From assembly GCA_963677085.2 (NCBI GenBank), contig CAXXFH010000005.1, positions 310,001-374,000 of the forward strand: 64,000 nt of DNA. Direction: 5' to 3'. The first letter of the stretch is position 1, and each line of letters starts with the position of its first letter. Under the pieces are notes generated by a model. It was given only the letters and a program-made list of their open reading frames with translations. It was not told the origin of the DNA and did not search any database. This document shows, in pieces, positions 44,247 to 53,043 of the stretch. The DNA comes from G963677085 sp963677085. GTDB lineage: Bacteria; Planctomycetota; Planctomycetia; Pirellulales; Thermoguttaceae. The position numbers and the translations under genes are program-made.

Positions 44247-45380
44247 TTATGGATGGTTATGTTCGGTCCGTCTATCTCCGCGTCGGAATTCTATGCCCTG
44301 AGTGTTAGTCTTAATCCGGCAAAGGCAGCAGTTGGCCGTAATGTACAACACTGAACCATCTTCGCCAAAGGCGCAGTTAGCAGCGGGCTGTTCGGGATTA
44401 ATCCGTCCCAGTAGTGTTCCATCCGGCGAAAAGACATTGACGCCGCCTGGCCCTGTGGCGAAGAGATTGCCCAAGCGGTCGATTGCCATTCCGTCGGGGC
44501 GGCCTCTCTTGAGCGTTTTGGGCCAATGCGTGGCATCGCAAAAGACGCGACCACGACTGAGAATTCCGTCCTCCTCAACGGGAAATGCCATCCAAAGCAT
44601 TCTTTTCGGATCGGACTGCGACACGTAGAGCGTCTTTTCGTCGGGCGAGAAGGCGATGCCGTTGGGCAAAGTCATTTCCTTGCTCAAAAGCGCGATTTTG
44701 CCATCGGTGGCCGACAACCGAAACACGCCGCAGAAGTCCAACTCCCGAGCAGAATCGGCCAGCCCTTGAAGCAGGCCGTACGTTGGGTCGGTGAAGTAAA
44801 GATCGCCGTTCGACTTGAACACTGCGTCGTTGGGGCTATTGAATCGCTTGCTCTCGTAGCGTTCGGCCAGTGTTGTCCACCGTCCATCGGCTTCGCGGCG
44901 CACGATTCGCCGGTCGCCATGCTGGCAGAGTACCAATCGGCCGGTCGCGTCAATTGTCAAGCCGTTCGAGCCCAAAAGCCCCCTGCGGGCCATCGTGCCC
45001 GTGTAGCCGCTAGGCTTCAGAAACAGGCTGACTCCCTCGCCGTCCTTCCATTTCAGCACGGAATTGTCGGGAATGTCGGAAAACAGTAGAAAGCCGCTGT
45101 TTCCCGCCCGCGACGAGTCGCCGTTGCCCGACGGAGCAATCCAAACGGGCCCTTCCGGCCATTTGAAACCTTCGGCCAGTTTCTCAAGCACCGCGCCGCG
45201 TGGCACGAGTCGATCGAAGCGCGGATCCAATCGCTCGATCGTTCCGATGGCCGGGTAGTCGCCATTCGCAGTTGGACGATTCGCCCGAGCAGGCACCGTG
45301 TCGTCAGCCTCTATTACGGCGCTCGCGACAAACACGACGGAAAACGACGCCAGCAACCCAATCGAGCGTTTTCGGCGCAT
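44247..45380 (-). CDS. Secreted SMP-30/gluconolactonase-like protein
   Basis: From the ATG at 45380 (GGAGAAA upstream; 45401 and 45434 are alternatives) the product has 377 residues with a signal peptide (SIGLLASFSVVFVASAVIEA). The six-bladed propeller pattern of SMP-30/LRE proteins is clear: LAEGFKWPEGPVWI, LLFSDIPDNSVLKWKDG, GSNGLTIDATGRLVLCQHGDRRIVR, FNSPNDAVFKSNGDLYFTDPTYG, LPNGIAFSPDEKTLYVSQSD and GRPDGMAIDRLGNLFATGPGG. Glu, Asn and Asp in these strands bind calcium. It probably opens sugar lactones in the periplasm. It follows the DUF1559 gene at 45403 on the same strand. Confidence 0.88.
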   Translation of the reverse strand: MRRKRSIGLLASFSVVFVASAVIEADDTVPARANRPTANGDYPAIGTIERLDPRFDRLVPRGAVLEKLAEGFKWPEGPVWIAPSGNGDSSRAGNSGFLLFSDIPDNSVLKWKDGEGVSLFLKPSGYTGTMARRGLLGSNGLTIDATGRLVLCQHGDRRIVRREADGRWTTLAERYESKRFNSPNDAVFKSNGDLYFTDPTYGLLQGLADSARELDFCGVFRLSATDGKIALLSKEMTLPNGIAFSPDEKTLYVSQSDPKRMLWMAFPVEEDGILSRGRVFCDATHWPKTLKRGRPDGMAIDRLGNLFATGPGGVNVFSPDGTLLGRINPEQPAANCAFGEDGSVLYITANCCLCRIKTNTQGIEFRRGDRRTEHNHP

Positions 45381-45402
45381 AAAGACACTTTCTCCGAACA
45401 TA

Positions 45403-46380
45403 TCACGGCACTTCGACCACCTCGCCGCGGGCAACAGTTGCCAATTGCCGGTACAGTTCCAAGGAGATACTTTCGGAGAGGAACGTCACGCTGGCGTCGC
45501 CCAACAGGACGTTCATGCCCCCGGGATGGAAGCTTCCCATGGGTAAGTGATTGTAAGGGATATCGTCTGCAATACGATCGAGCTTCGCGTTGATCGGGTG
45601 TTCGATGACTTTCGCCGTATACATCCCCATGTTGTTGGCCCCGGCCCCCAATATCCAAGGACGCACGTTCCCGGGCGGATTGCTGAAGTTCTTCGCCTCG
45701 TAATCGACATGGATAAACTCGCCCATGGCAATTGTGTTGCTTAGTCCATCCTTCACGGCCGCCATCCGACGCACGAACCCCATGCCGAACATACCGTTCA
45801 TGGGAATCGCACCATCGGTCAGATTTCCCGTATTGGGATCTTCGTCGGGAAACGCGCCGGCCGAGCCTTGATACGTTGTAACGGCCCCGTTGGCAACCGC
45901 CCCCGGTTGTCCTCCCGCACTACCCATGTTGCGATAAACAGCAGGATACGGCCAAGACGGACACACATAACATGAGATGGCCGTATACTTATGAGCCTCG
46001 TCGCCATAGGTGGTGTACGTGTCGGGATTCGCCCGTGCCAAGGCGAGCATCTCATCGTGAAGGGCCCGTTGCTCCAAATATGACAGCAGGCACGTGAACA
46101 GGGCGTGTTTATATCCCGTGCCTTCGGCTGGCGCAAACCCACCGTTGCCCGGCGGAAAATACTCGTTCCAGGTACCGGCATAGCCGTGCATCGCCAATCC
46201 CATCTGGCGCAAGTTGTTGCTGCACTGCATTCGCCGTGCCGCTTCCCGGGCCGATTGTACGGCCGGCAACAACAGCCCAATCAGAATACCGATTATTGCG
46301 ATCACCACCAGAAGCTCCACGAGAGTGAAACCACCCAATGGTCGCAGCAGACGGCTTCCAGCCAACCGAGTAGCGCGCAT
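45403..46380 (-). CDS. DUF1559 domain protein (pilin-like N-terminus)
   Basis: The ATG at 46380 follows AGGAGA, giving 325 residues; the frame is open further upstream without a start signal. The leader MRATRLAGSRLLRPLGG precedes FTLVELLVVIAIIGILIGLL, then PAVQSAREAARRMQCSNNLRQ. HPGGMNVLLGDASVTFLSESI closes the family pattern. It is closely similar in plan to the protein at 49401 (SCYVCPSWPYPAVYR against SCYVCPSWPHPAVYR), pointing to a duplication. It is probably exported and assembled like a pseudopilin. Confidence 0.92.
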   Translation of the reverse strand: MRATRLAGSRLLRPLGGFTLVELLVVIAIIGILIGLLLPAVQSAREAARRMQCSNNLRQMGLAMHGYAGTWNEYFPPGNGGFAPAEGTGYKHALFTCLLSYLEQRALHDEMLALARANPDTYTTYGDEAHKYTAISCYVCPSWPYPAVYRNMGSAGGQPGAVANGAVTTYQGSAGAFPDEDPNTGNLTDGAIPMNGMFGMGFVRRMAAVKDGLSNTIAMGEFIHVDYEAKNFSNPPGNVRPWILGAGANNMGMYTAKVIEHPINAKLDRIADDIPYNHLPMGSFHPGGMNVLLGDASVTFLSESISLELYRQLATVARGEVVEVP

Positions 46381-46492
46381 CAGGCATCTCCTAACGCTTC
46401 CCCTGAAAAGGTTGCCCTTGTTTGGAGCACAACACGCCTTGGCGGCGGCTGGTACCTCAAACCAGTCATCGCCGCCTGCTGCTTTTCGGTGT

Positions 46493-47212
46493 TTATTTCC
46501 GTTTTCGCCGCGCACAGACCAGCAGTCCCACAATGCCGGTCAGCAAGAGCATCATCGTCGCCGGCTCGGGGACTTCCTGGAGCTGGAAGCCGTTGAAGGC
46601 GGCCGTGCCCGAAGTAGCGACGTTCAGCCCCGTGATGGTCAACGTGTCGCCCTCGGCAATCGTAATGTTTCCGAAGACGTCGTAGTTCTGGCCGACGATG
46701 TAGGGGTTTGTCTCCAAGTATTCCCGCGACGTGCTATCGAGGACCTTGGTCCCGACGGTCGTGGATCCGTTCGCGACGGTCAGTTGGATTTTCTTCGGAT
46801 AGTCGGTGCCTGAACCGTTTTGGCAGGTACCGCCATAGACGTGCAGGTCGTAAGTCCCCACAAGACCCGACAAGGTAACCGTGATTTCGCTGGCATTATC
46901 GCCACTGGCAATGGCTAGCTGGTCGTTCATCAGGGCATTCCAAAACCGGCTGCCCATGGAGACCAGCGTGGGAGCATCCCATGTCATCGACACTCCGGTT
47001 ACATCATTCTCGTCGGCATCTTTCAATGAAATGGTGCCGGATGTTGCCGACGACCCGGTGGTGTTCCAGAAATCGCCGTCGGCGCCAATGACGGCAGCCC
47101 CTTCATAGGTGCCCCGGGCGGTACTGAAATCGACGTTGATCAGCGTGGCGTACGCCGCTTGGGCGTAGAGGATCGCGAGAACAACGCTCGTCAACACAAT
47201 AAAACGTTTCAT
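46493..47212 (-). CDS. PEP-CTERM sorting domain protein
   Basis: The 239-residue product has a signal peptide (FIVLTSVVLAILYAQAAYA) and a C-terminal VPEPATMMLLLTGIVGLLV with a basic tail RRKRK, the exosortase sorting signal. The central part is a beta-rich domain (INVDFSTARGTYEGAAVIG at the start, YDLHVYGGTCQNGSG in the middle, TLTITGLNV near the end) without a recognised family. It is likely a surface protein. AAGGATG precedes the start. It lies directly upstream of the DUF1559 gene at 45403 on the same strand. Confidence 0.82.
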   Translation of the reverse strand: MKRFIVLTSVVLAILYAQAAYATLINVDFSTARGTYEGAAVIGADGDFWNTTGSSATSGTISLKDADENDVTGVSMTWDAPTLVSMGSRFWNALMNDQLAIASGDNASEITVTLSGLVGTYDLHVYGGTCQNGSGTDYPKKIQLTVANGSTTVGTKVLDSTSREYLETNPYIVGQNYDVFGNITIAEGDTLTITGLNVATSGTAAFNGFQLQEVPEPATMMLLLTGIVGLLVCARRKRK

Positions 47213-47322
47213 GATTCACATCCTTTCCGATACTGCGAACAACTCGTTGAAATAAAATAAGACATTGGCGAGGTTTGCCGACCTCACCGCCGGGCCTCTT
47301 TCGCACCTGGTGAGTTCAACTG

Positions 47323-47363
47323 CCCTCACCCCCGGCCCCTCTCCCGCACGACGGGAGAGGGGA
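47323..47363. repeat. Dispersed GC-rich hairpin repeat, copy 1
   Basis: CCCTCACCCCCGGCCCCTCTC followed by an inverted GGGAGAGGGG forms a strong hairpin. Related copies lie at 51765-51807 (reverse orientation) and 51858-51907, all just outside Gfo/Idh genes. Confidence 0.6.
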
Positions 47364-47416
47364 GATGCGGGTTCCACCTCTTCTTTTCTTTTAACTTTTC
47401 CACGGTTTAACCGTTT

Positions 47417-48712
47417 CTACAAGCTGGCCCAGTGGCCCTCGCGGTAGGTCCGGGCGACCAGGCCGGCAGCATCCGGTGCGTCGACGATTTGTTCGCTCTT
47501 CGCGTCGAACGTCAACTGCCGACGGTCGGTCCGGCCCAGGATGTTGGCCAAATGCGACAACGTCGCCGATAGGTGGCCGATTTCAATGTCGGCATTCGGA
47601 CGTCGGTCGTTGCGGATCGCATCGAGGAAGTCGGCACAGTGCCCCGCCGTGTCGTAAAACCCCTTGCCTTCCTTCCGCAGTTTGTTCCTCGGCCCGTAGA
47701 GCTTCCAATTCTGGTGCATGTCCATCGTCAGATAGCCTTCGTCGCCGTAGAACGTACAACCAGTTGGATAGTTTTCTTGGGGATACTGCGCCCAGGTACG
47801 CTGTTCGTAGATGAGCAATTGCCGAGGGCGGCCGTCGGTCGCCTGGTATTCGTAGGTAACGTACTGGGTGTCGGGAAACTGCTGGTCGTCGTCGAAATGC
47901 AGCTTGTCGCAGAAACCGGAAACCCGCGTCGGATGGGTCTTCACGCCCAACCCCCATACGGCGATGTCCAACTGGTGTACACCACGGTTACCGGCCTCTC
48001 CGGTGCCGAAGTGGTACCACCAGTGCCAGAGATACTGGAAACGGTTTTCCTGAAATGGCACCATAGGCACCGGGCCGACCCAAAGGTCGTAGTCGACGCC
48101 CGCAGGCGGTTGCGACGGCTTGCAGCGACCGATGTTCGGCCGCAGGTGGCTCACCCACGCCTTGGCCATGAACACCTGGCCTACCGCTCCCTCGTGCACC
48201 AAGGCGATGGCCTCTTGAAACGGCTTGGTACTTCGGGTCTGGGTACCGACCTGCATCACACGGTCGCAACGTCGGGCGGCTTCAATCATTCGCCTGCCTT
48301 CGGCGATGTTGTGCGAACAGGGTTTTTCCACGTAGACATGCTTGCCGGCTTCACACGCCAGTACGGCCGCCGGGGCATGCCAATAGTCGGGCAACGTGAG
48401 CACGATGGCATCGACGGCCGGATCGTCCAGGATTCGGCGCAAGTCGGCCACGGCCTGGGCGGCGCCAAGTTGCTTCTTCCCGTTTTCCGCGCGAGCCTGG
48501 TCGGGATCGCAGGCATAGGCGATCTCGACACCCAACTTTTTCAGCTCTCTGCCGACGTAAGGACCTCGTATCCCGCAGCCCGCTAAGCCCACGGCGATAC
48601 GCTCGTTCGCGCCCCGGGCTTGGATCGCCGGAGCCGCGAAAGCCCCCACGGCCAACGCCGCCGTACCGGCCGTTGTTTGATGCAAAAAACGTCTCCGCGA
48701 TTGACGCGACAT
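47417..48712 (-). CDS. Tat-exported Gfo/Idh/MocA oxidoreductase, copy 1
   Basis: The ATG at 48712 follows GGGAG, giving 431 residues. A twin-arginine leader (RQSRRRFLHQTTAGTAALAV) is followed by VGLAGCGIRGPYVGRELKKLG (Rossmann motif) and HVYVEKPCSHNIAEGRRMIEAA (EKP with catalytic Lys). NRGVHQLDIAVWGL near residue 220 is the H-x-x-D segment. It ends YREGHWASL, the same as the paralogue at 50416 (YRESHWASL). Exported members act with bound NAD(P) on sugars or cyclitols in the periplasm of planctomycetes. It is the first gene of the run down to 44247. Confidence 0.9.
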   Translation of the reverse strand: MSRQSRRRFLHQTTAGTAALAVGAFAAPAIQARGANERIAVGLAGCGIRGPYVGRELKKLGVEIAYACDPDQARAENGKKQLGAAQAVADLRRILDDPAVDAIVLTLPDYWHAPAAVLACEAGKHVYVEKPCSHNIAEGRRMIEAARRCDRVMQVGTQTRSTKPFQEAIALVHEGAVGQVFMAKAWVSHLRPNIGRCKPSQPPAGVDYDLWVGPVPMVPFQENRFQYLWHWWYHFGTGEAGNRGVHQLDIAVWGLGVKTHPTRVSGFCDKLHFDDDQQFPDTQYVTYEYQATDGRPRQLLIYEQRTWAQYPQENYPTGCTFYGDEGYLTMDMHQNWKLYGPRNKLRKEGKGFYDTAGHCADFLDAIRNDRRPNADIEIGHLSATLSHLANILGRTDRRQLTFDAKSEQIVDAPDAAGLVARTYREGHWASL

Positions 48713-48786
48713 GTTCAACTCCCACAATTCGTCGGATTGCCTCAATGCTTTATCTTGGTTTCAACGTGGAATGCCCGTTAATCCCT

Positions 48787-48867
48787 GGGTGCCACGGGCT
48801 GCTTGCCAGGCCGTGTTTTTTTGAGCACCCCAGGCAAACACTGGCTGACAAGCAACCAGTGGCACCC
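48787..48867. repeat. Long inverted repeat between the Gfo/Idh and lipoprotein genes
   Basis: GGGTGCCACGGGCTGCTTG at the left pairs with CAAGCAACCAGTGGCACCC at the right with few mismatches. It resembles the hairpin at 23625-23697 and seems to be a member of the same intergenic family. It could act as a terminator for the lipoprotein gene on the minus strand. Confidence 0.55.
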
Positions 48868-48890
48868 CACGACATGTTCAACTCCCACGA

Positions 48891-49370
48891 CTAGTTGTCC
48901 TTCAGTTCGATCGTCACCGGGTCGTTGATGCCAGGTTTTACCTCCACCGTGATTTCGCTCGTGTCGTAGTCGAGGTATTTCTCGGGAATCAGCGATTTTC
49001 CGAACCCGCCTTCATCGCCAGAAGGTGCCGAACGGGAAACGGGGTTTTGACCTTCGTAACAAGTGACACGAACCTTGCACATGCCGACGGCCGCTCCTTC
49101 GCCCTCGCCCCGGGTTTCCAGTGCGAAGGTCCCGTCGGGTTGGATGCTGGCGGTGGCCGGTTGCCCACTTGGAGGCTGGAACATGACCGTGCCAAACTTC
49201 AGCGGCTCTCCCCGATAGGTCACCTTGCCCGTCACCGGTGCCAGCGGCCGCTCGTTATCGCAACCGTTGAAGCTTGCCGCTATGACGGCAACCACCACGA
49301 ACCGCACCATCACCACCCGGCAACTTCGGAAAACTCGATCGTCCAGAAACCGCATCTCCATTTCCCGCAT
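48891..49370 (-). CDS. Carboxypeptidase-regulatory-like lipoprotein (planctomycete type)
   Basis: The 159-residue product has a long basic n-region, a hydrophobic stretch (MVRFVVVAVIAASFNGC) with a weak lipobox at Cys37, and then the sequence PVTGKVTYRGEPLKFGTVMFQP and SIQPDGTFALETRGEGEG. It is a clear paralogue of the protein at 34063 (GKVFYKGEPLKFGSVLFQP). It follows the DUF1559 gene at 49401 on the same strand, 30 bp away, the usual pairing. It is probably a small anchored beta-sandwich protein; the function is unknown. Confidence 0.83.
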   Translation of the reverse strand: MREMEMRFLDDRVFRSCRVVMVRFVVVAVIAASFNGCDNERPLAPVTGKVTYRGEPLKFGTVMFQPPSGQPATASIQPDGTFALETRGEGEGAAVGMCKVRVTCYEGQNPVSRSAPSGDEGGFGKSLIPEKYLDYDTSEITVEVKPGINDPVTIELKDN

Positions 49371-49400
49371 ACTACGAATATCCTTTGCACTCTGGCCGAG

Positions 49401-50387
49401 TCACGGCACCTCGGCGATCTCGCCACGGTTGGCGGTGGCCAATCGTTTGTACAAATCGAGATCGATCGTCTCGGGCAAAAACCTCACGCTGGCATCGCCC
49501 AGCAGGGCGTTCATTCCTCCGCGATGAAAACTGCCGAACGGCAAGTGATTGAACGGGCAGCCGTCTTGACGATCGATCTGGGCATTGATTGGATCGACCA
49601 CCACTTTGCACCCTTGCATAGCCGTCGAATGGCTCCCCAGCATCCAGGGTCGCACATTGCCCGGCGGCGCGGCGTAGATCGAGGTCGGATCGTGGTCCAT
49701 CTGCACAAACTCGGCCATGGTCAACGTATTGCTCAGTCCGTCGGTTACCGACGCCATGCGGCGACACCATCCGAAACCGAACATCCCGTTCTTGGGAATG
49801 TTGCCCCAGTGGGCATTGATCTTCGGACGACAATCGTCCGCACCGGTTGTGTAGGGCGTCTCCGATGGGTAAGCGCCTGCGACACCGTTGTATGTCGTAA
49901 GGGCTCCGTCGCGATAGGGTGCCGTGCCGCCCGGTAGTAAACCCATATCGCGGTAGACGGCCGGGTGCGGCCACGAGGGGCAAACGTAACAGGAAATCTG
50001 CGTGTACTTGTTGTCGTCGTTGATGGTGACACCCTTGGACAACTCGCAGTCGTTCGGGCTCTGATAAGGCGGAATCTCCTCCAGATCGAGTTGATCGTAG
50101 AGTGCCTGTTGCTCCAAGTAGGGCAACATGTAGGTGAACAGGGCGTGGCGATAGTAGCCCACCGCCCCCGGCGGGAATTGCTCGTTCCAGGTGTCGGCGT
50201 AGTTGTGCAACGCCAGGCCCATTTGTTTCAGGTTGTTGCCGCACTGCATAAGCCGAGCCGATTCCCGGGCCGACTGCACAGCCGGCAACAGAAGCGCGAT
50301 CAGGATGCCGATAATCGCGATAACCACCAGAAGTTCCACTAACGTGAAGCCTCGCATCGTGGTCTTGGTCGGCCGTTCAGTACGCAC
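49401..50387 (-). CDS. DUF1559 domain protein (pilin-like N-terminus)
   Basis: The GTG at 50387 follows GGAGACG at good spacing and gives 328 residues; an ATG at 50357 lacks a ribosome binding site. The leader VRTERPTKTTMRG precedes FTLVELLVVIAIIGILIALL and PAVQSARESARLMQCGNNLKQ. The protein ends with the family's HRGGMNALLGDASVRFLPE pattern. It is highly similar in layout to the one at 45403 (NGMFGFGWCRRMASVTDGLSN against NGMFGMGFVRRMAAVKDGLSN). It lies 28 bp downstream of the second Tat Gfo/Idh gene and just before a lipoprotein gene, probably in one operon. Confidence 0.92.
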   Translation of the reverse strand: MRTERPTKTTMRGFTLVELLVVIAIIGILIALLLPAVQSARESARLMQCGNNLKQMGLALHNYADTWNEQFPPGAVGYYRHALFTYMLPYLEQQALYDQLDLEEIPPYQSPNDCELSKGVTINDDNKYTQISCYVCPSWPHPAVYRDMGLLPGGTAPYRDGALTTYNGVAGAYPSETPYTTGADDCRPKINAHWGNIPKNGMFGFGWCRRMASVTDGLSNTLTMAEFVQMDHDPTSIYAAPPGNVRPWMLGSHSTAMQGCKVVVDPINAQIDRQDGCPFNHLPFGSFHRGGMNALLGDASVRFLPETIDLDLYKRLATANRGEIAEVP

Positions 50388-50415
50388 AACACGTCTCCTG
50401 ATGGTGCAACCACCT

Positions 50416-51717
50416 CTACAGGCTTGCCCAGTGGCTCTCGCGGTAAGTTCGTCCGAGCAGTGCGTCGGCTTCCGGTGCGTCGACGAACCGTTCGGTCTTG
50501 GGATCAAAGGTCAGCTCCTGTCGACCGCTTCGGGCTAGGATGTTCGTCAGGTGCGGCAACGAGGCCGACAGGTGGCCAATCTCGATGTCGGCGCTGGGCC
50601 GGCCGCCGTTGCGAATTGCGTCAAGGAAGTCGGCACAGTGTTCGCCCGTGTCGAAGTACTGCTTCGCTTCTTTTCGCAATTTGTTCTTCGGGCCGAAAAG
50701 CTTCCAGCCCTGGTGCATGTCGAACGTCATGTAACCTTCGTCGCCGTAGAACGTGCAGCCGTCCTCGCAGTCGATTTGGCCCCAATAGGGCGTCCACAAC
50801 CGCTGCTCGTAGACGATCAATCGTTTGGAGCCAAAAGCGCTGTCGCCCGGGTATTCAAACGTCACGTAATGGGTATCGGGATACTGTTTGTCGTCTTCGA
50901 AGTACATCTTTTCGCCGAAACCGGCAATTCGCGTGGGCTGGGTCTTGATGTCCATACCCCACAAAGCAATGTCCAACTGATGCACGCCGCGGCTGCCGGC
51001 GTCGCCGTTGCCGAAGTTGAACCACCAGTGCCAGTTGTAATGGATGAGATTCTTCTGGTACGGAATCATCGGGGCGGGGCCAACCCAGAGGTCGTAATCC
51101 AAACCCGCGGGCGGTTCGGACGGTTGGCAGTGGCCAATATTCGGTCGCTTCCGGCTTACCCAGGTTTTCGCGACGAGCACCTTGCCGATCGCCCCTTCAT
51201 GGACCATGGCGATGCCTTCTTGGAAGACCTTGGTGCCGCGAATCTGAGAACCCACCTGCATGACCCGACCGGTGCGCCGGGCGGCCTCGATCATCTTTCG
51301 GCCTTCGACGATGTTGTGCGAGCAGGGTTTTTCCACGTAGACGTGCTTGCCCGCCTCGCAGCCGAGAATGGCGGCCGGCGCGTGCCAGTGGTTCGGCGCG
51401 GAAATGGCGATGGCATCGACCGCACGGTCGTCGAGGATCTTGCGCAGGTCGGCGATGGCCTGATCCGCATTGAGCGATTTTTTGGCCTTCTCCGCACGGC
51501 TTTGGTCGGGATCGCAGGCGTAGGCGATCTGGACGTTCAACTTCCGCAATTCCTCGCCAATGGCGATTCCTCGACCCGAACAACCGATCATGCCTACGAC
51601 GAAACGCTCATTCGCGCCTCGGGCTTGAATCGCCGGAGCCACGAATCCGCTGAGCGCCACGGCGGCCGCGCCGTGCGATGTCTGCCGTAAAAACCCTCGC
51701 CGCGTTTGCCGAGACAT
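50416..51717 (-). CDS. Tat-exported Gfo/Idh/MocA oxidoreductase, copy 2
   Basis: The ATG at 51717 follows GGGAG, giving 433 residues; the long open frame upstream is not preceded by a start signal. It is a close paralogue of the protein at 47417: leader RQTRRGFLRQTSHGAAAVAL, Rossmann motif VGMIGCSGRGIAIGEELRKL, HVYVEKPCSHNIVEGRKMIE, SRGVHQLDIALWGM and the ending YRESHWASL. Both proteins share PNIG-C-PS-PPAG-DYDLWVGP in the middle. Such exported enzymes use tightly bound NAD(P) to oxidise or reduce sugars. Upstream lie two copies of a GC-rich hairpin repeat and the DUF6807 gene. Confidence 0.9.
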   Translation of the reverse strand: MSRQTRRGFLRQTSHGAAAVALSGFVAPAIQARGANERFVVGMIGCSGRGIAIGEELRKLNVQIAYACDPDQSRAEKAKKSLNADQAIADLRKILDDRAVDAIAISAPNHWHAPAAILGCEAGKHVYVEKPCSHNIVEGRKMIEAARRTGRVMQVGSQIRGTKVFQEGIAMVHEGAIGKVLVAKTWVSRKRPNIGHCQPSEPPAGLDYDLWVGPAPMIPYQKNLIHYNWHWWFNFGNGDAGSRGVHQLDIALWGMDIKTQPTRIAGFGEKMYFEDDKQYPDTHYVTFEYPGDSAFGSKRLIVYEQRLWTPYWGQIDCEDGCTFYGDEGYMTFDMHQGWKLFGPKNKLRKEAKQYFDTGEHCADFLDAIRNGGRPSADIEIGHLSASLPHLTNILARSGRQELTFDPKTERFVDAPEADALLGRTYRESHWASL

Positions 51718-51764
51718 ATTGGACTCCCATGGTTTGTTATGTTTCAGATGTGCTCGACGCCATT

Positions 51765-51807
51765 CTCCCCTCTCCCCCGCGGGGAGAGGGGCCGGGGGTG
51801 AGGGGAG
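51765..51807. repeat. Dispersed GC-rich hairpin repeat, copy 2
   Basis: CTCCCCTCTCCC pairs with GGGGAGAGGGG and is followed by CCGGGGGTGAGGGG. It is the reverse-complement relative of the copy at 47323-47363. Confidence 0.6.
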
Positions 51808-51857
51808 CGTTGCAACAAGGATTCTCCTGAAGATCACGTCCACACCGCCGCAAACCG

Positions 51858-51907
51858 CCCTCACCCGGCGGCTTCGCCGCCTCCCTCTCCCGCTTTTCGC
51901 GAGAGGG
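51858..51907. repeat. Dispersed GC-rich hairpin repeat, copy 3 (diverged)
   Basis: CCCTCACCCGGCGGC and GCCGCCTCCCTCTCCC surround a hairpin and end in GCGAGAGGG. It is related to copies 1 and 2 and sits immediately after the stop of the DUF6807 gene, where it may terminate transcription. Confidence 0.55.
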
Positions 51908-51928
51908 TGCGCTGCTTTCATACACGTT

Positions 51929-53032
51929 TTAAGAACCCGTCTTTGCCGTCTCTGCCTTCTTCTCGGTGGGCGCCTTCTTCTCCGCAATCAGCTTCACCGG
52001 CACCATTTCTTCGTTGGCAAAAACTTGCCATTGCTCGTCGAACTTTTTGGCGTCCGGCACATCTGGATGGATCCAAAGTCCGTAGCGCAACCGCAACGGC
52101 TTGTTGATCGTAACCGTGATCGCCTTGTTCAACGTCAGGCAAATGCCCATCCAACCGTCGTTGCGTACATGAAACGGCGTAGGATGCCCCGGGTTTTGGG
52201 GATGGTCCATCAGCGTAATACCGGCCGTATGTTCGCGAGTGATGGGGCCGCTGTAGTCGACCCAACGGGCCGGCTTGCGGAATGCCTCTTTCTCGTTGCG
52301 CTGGCCCTCGCTGTTGAGAATGCGTCCACCTCCATCGTTCACCCCAATTATTTTGGCCATCCGCACGCCGATGGGACCGAAGGGGGTTTTGCCGAACGTA
52401 ACTTCGCCCACGCCGTCCAAGGGCGCTTCGAATTGCAGGTCGATCGTCATCCGCCACGAACCGTCATCGCATGGCGTGACCGTCGCCCGACGACGCTCGA
52501 ACATCAAGGTCCGCCCCTGGGGATCTTTCCAAGCGCTCAGCGAAAGCATGCTGGCCGCCGTGGAACCGTCGCAATACTGCAAACCCTGTTTGTGTGTTTG
52601 GTGGACAATCTGTCCGGCATTAGGACCCGCATCGCGCCAAAAGTCGACCCCGCCGACGTTCTTGTGCGCAATCCACACCGAGTTGTGGTGACTGTGGCCG
52701 AACGGATTGCCCGGGTTGTTGGGGTCCAGCGGTTGCACGCGGGGCGTAATCGAAACGCCCGGGTCGTGCGGAGCGCCCATTCGCGTAAGCGAACGGCCCT
52801 CTGGCCCTACGATCGGATACCAAAACGGCCGCCGCAGGTCCGCGCCAAAGTGGTATCGAGTGAGTTCACTGCCCAGATGTTCGAACGACGCTTGGTCGTA
52901 GGGCAAGGGAAGCACTTGCATGTCGGGAACCGGCTTGGCGTCGGGAAGAGGCGCGTCGTCGGCACGAACGAACGCCGCAGCCAACACAACCGCCATCATC
53001 GCCAGTACGCCGAAAAGAAATTGGTGTCTCAT
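51929..53032 (-). CDS. DUF6807 (PmoA-like) family secreted protein
   Basis: The ATG at 53032 (AGGATG upstream, inside the end of the preceding gene) gives 367 residues with a signal peptide (FLFGVLAMMAVVLAAAFVRA). FWYPIVGPEGRSLTRMGAPHDPG near residue 75 and HSHHNSVWIAHKNVGGVDFW near 115 are the marks of this family, as is GITLMDHPQNPGHPTPFHVRNDGW near 270. It is predicted to be a beta-sandwich exported protein, often encoded beside Gfo/Idh oxidoreductases in carbohydrate clusters, as here. The end is Lys/Glu/Ala-rich. Its reaction is unknown; the name PmoA does not imply methane oxidation. Confidence 0.85.
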   Translation of the reverse strand: MRHQFLFGVLAMMAVVLAAAFVRADDAPLPDAKPVPDMQVLPLPYDQASFEHLGSELTRYHFGADLRRPFWYPIVGPEGRSLTRMGAPHDPGVSITPRVQPLDPNNPGNPFGHSHHNSVWIAHKNVGGVDFWRDAGPNAGQIVHQTHKQGLQYCDGSTAASMLSLSAWKDPQGRTLMFERRRATVTPCDDGSWRMTIDLQFEAPLDGVGEVTFGKTPFGPIGVRMAKIIGVNDGGGRILNSEGQRNEKEAFRKPARWVDYSGPITREHTAGITLMDHPQNPGHPTPFHVRNDGWMGICLTLNKAITVTINKPLRLRYGLWIHPDVPDAKKFDEQWQVFANEEMVPVKLIAEKKAPTEKKAETAKTGS

Positions 53033-53043
53033 GTTGTTCATCC

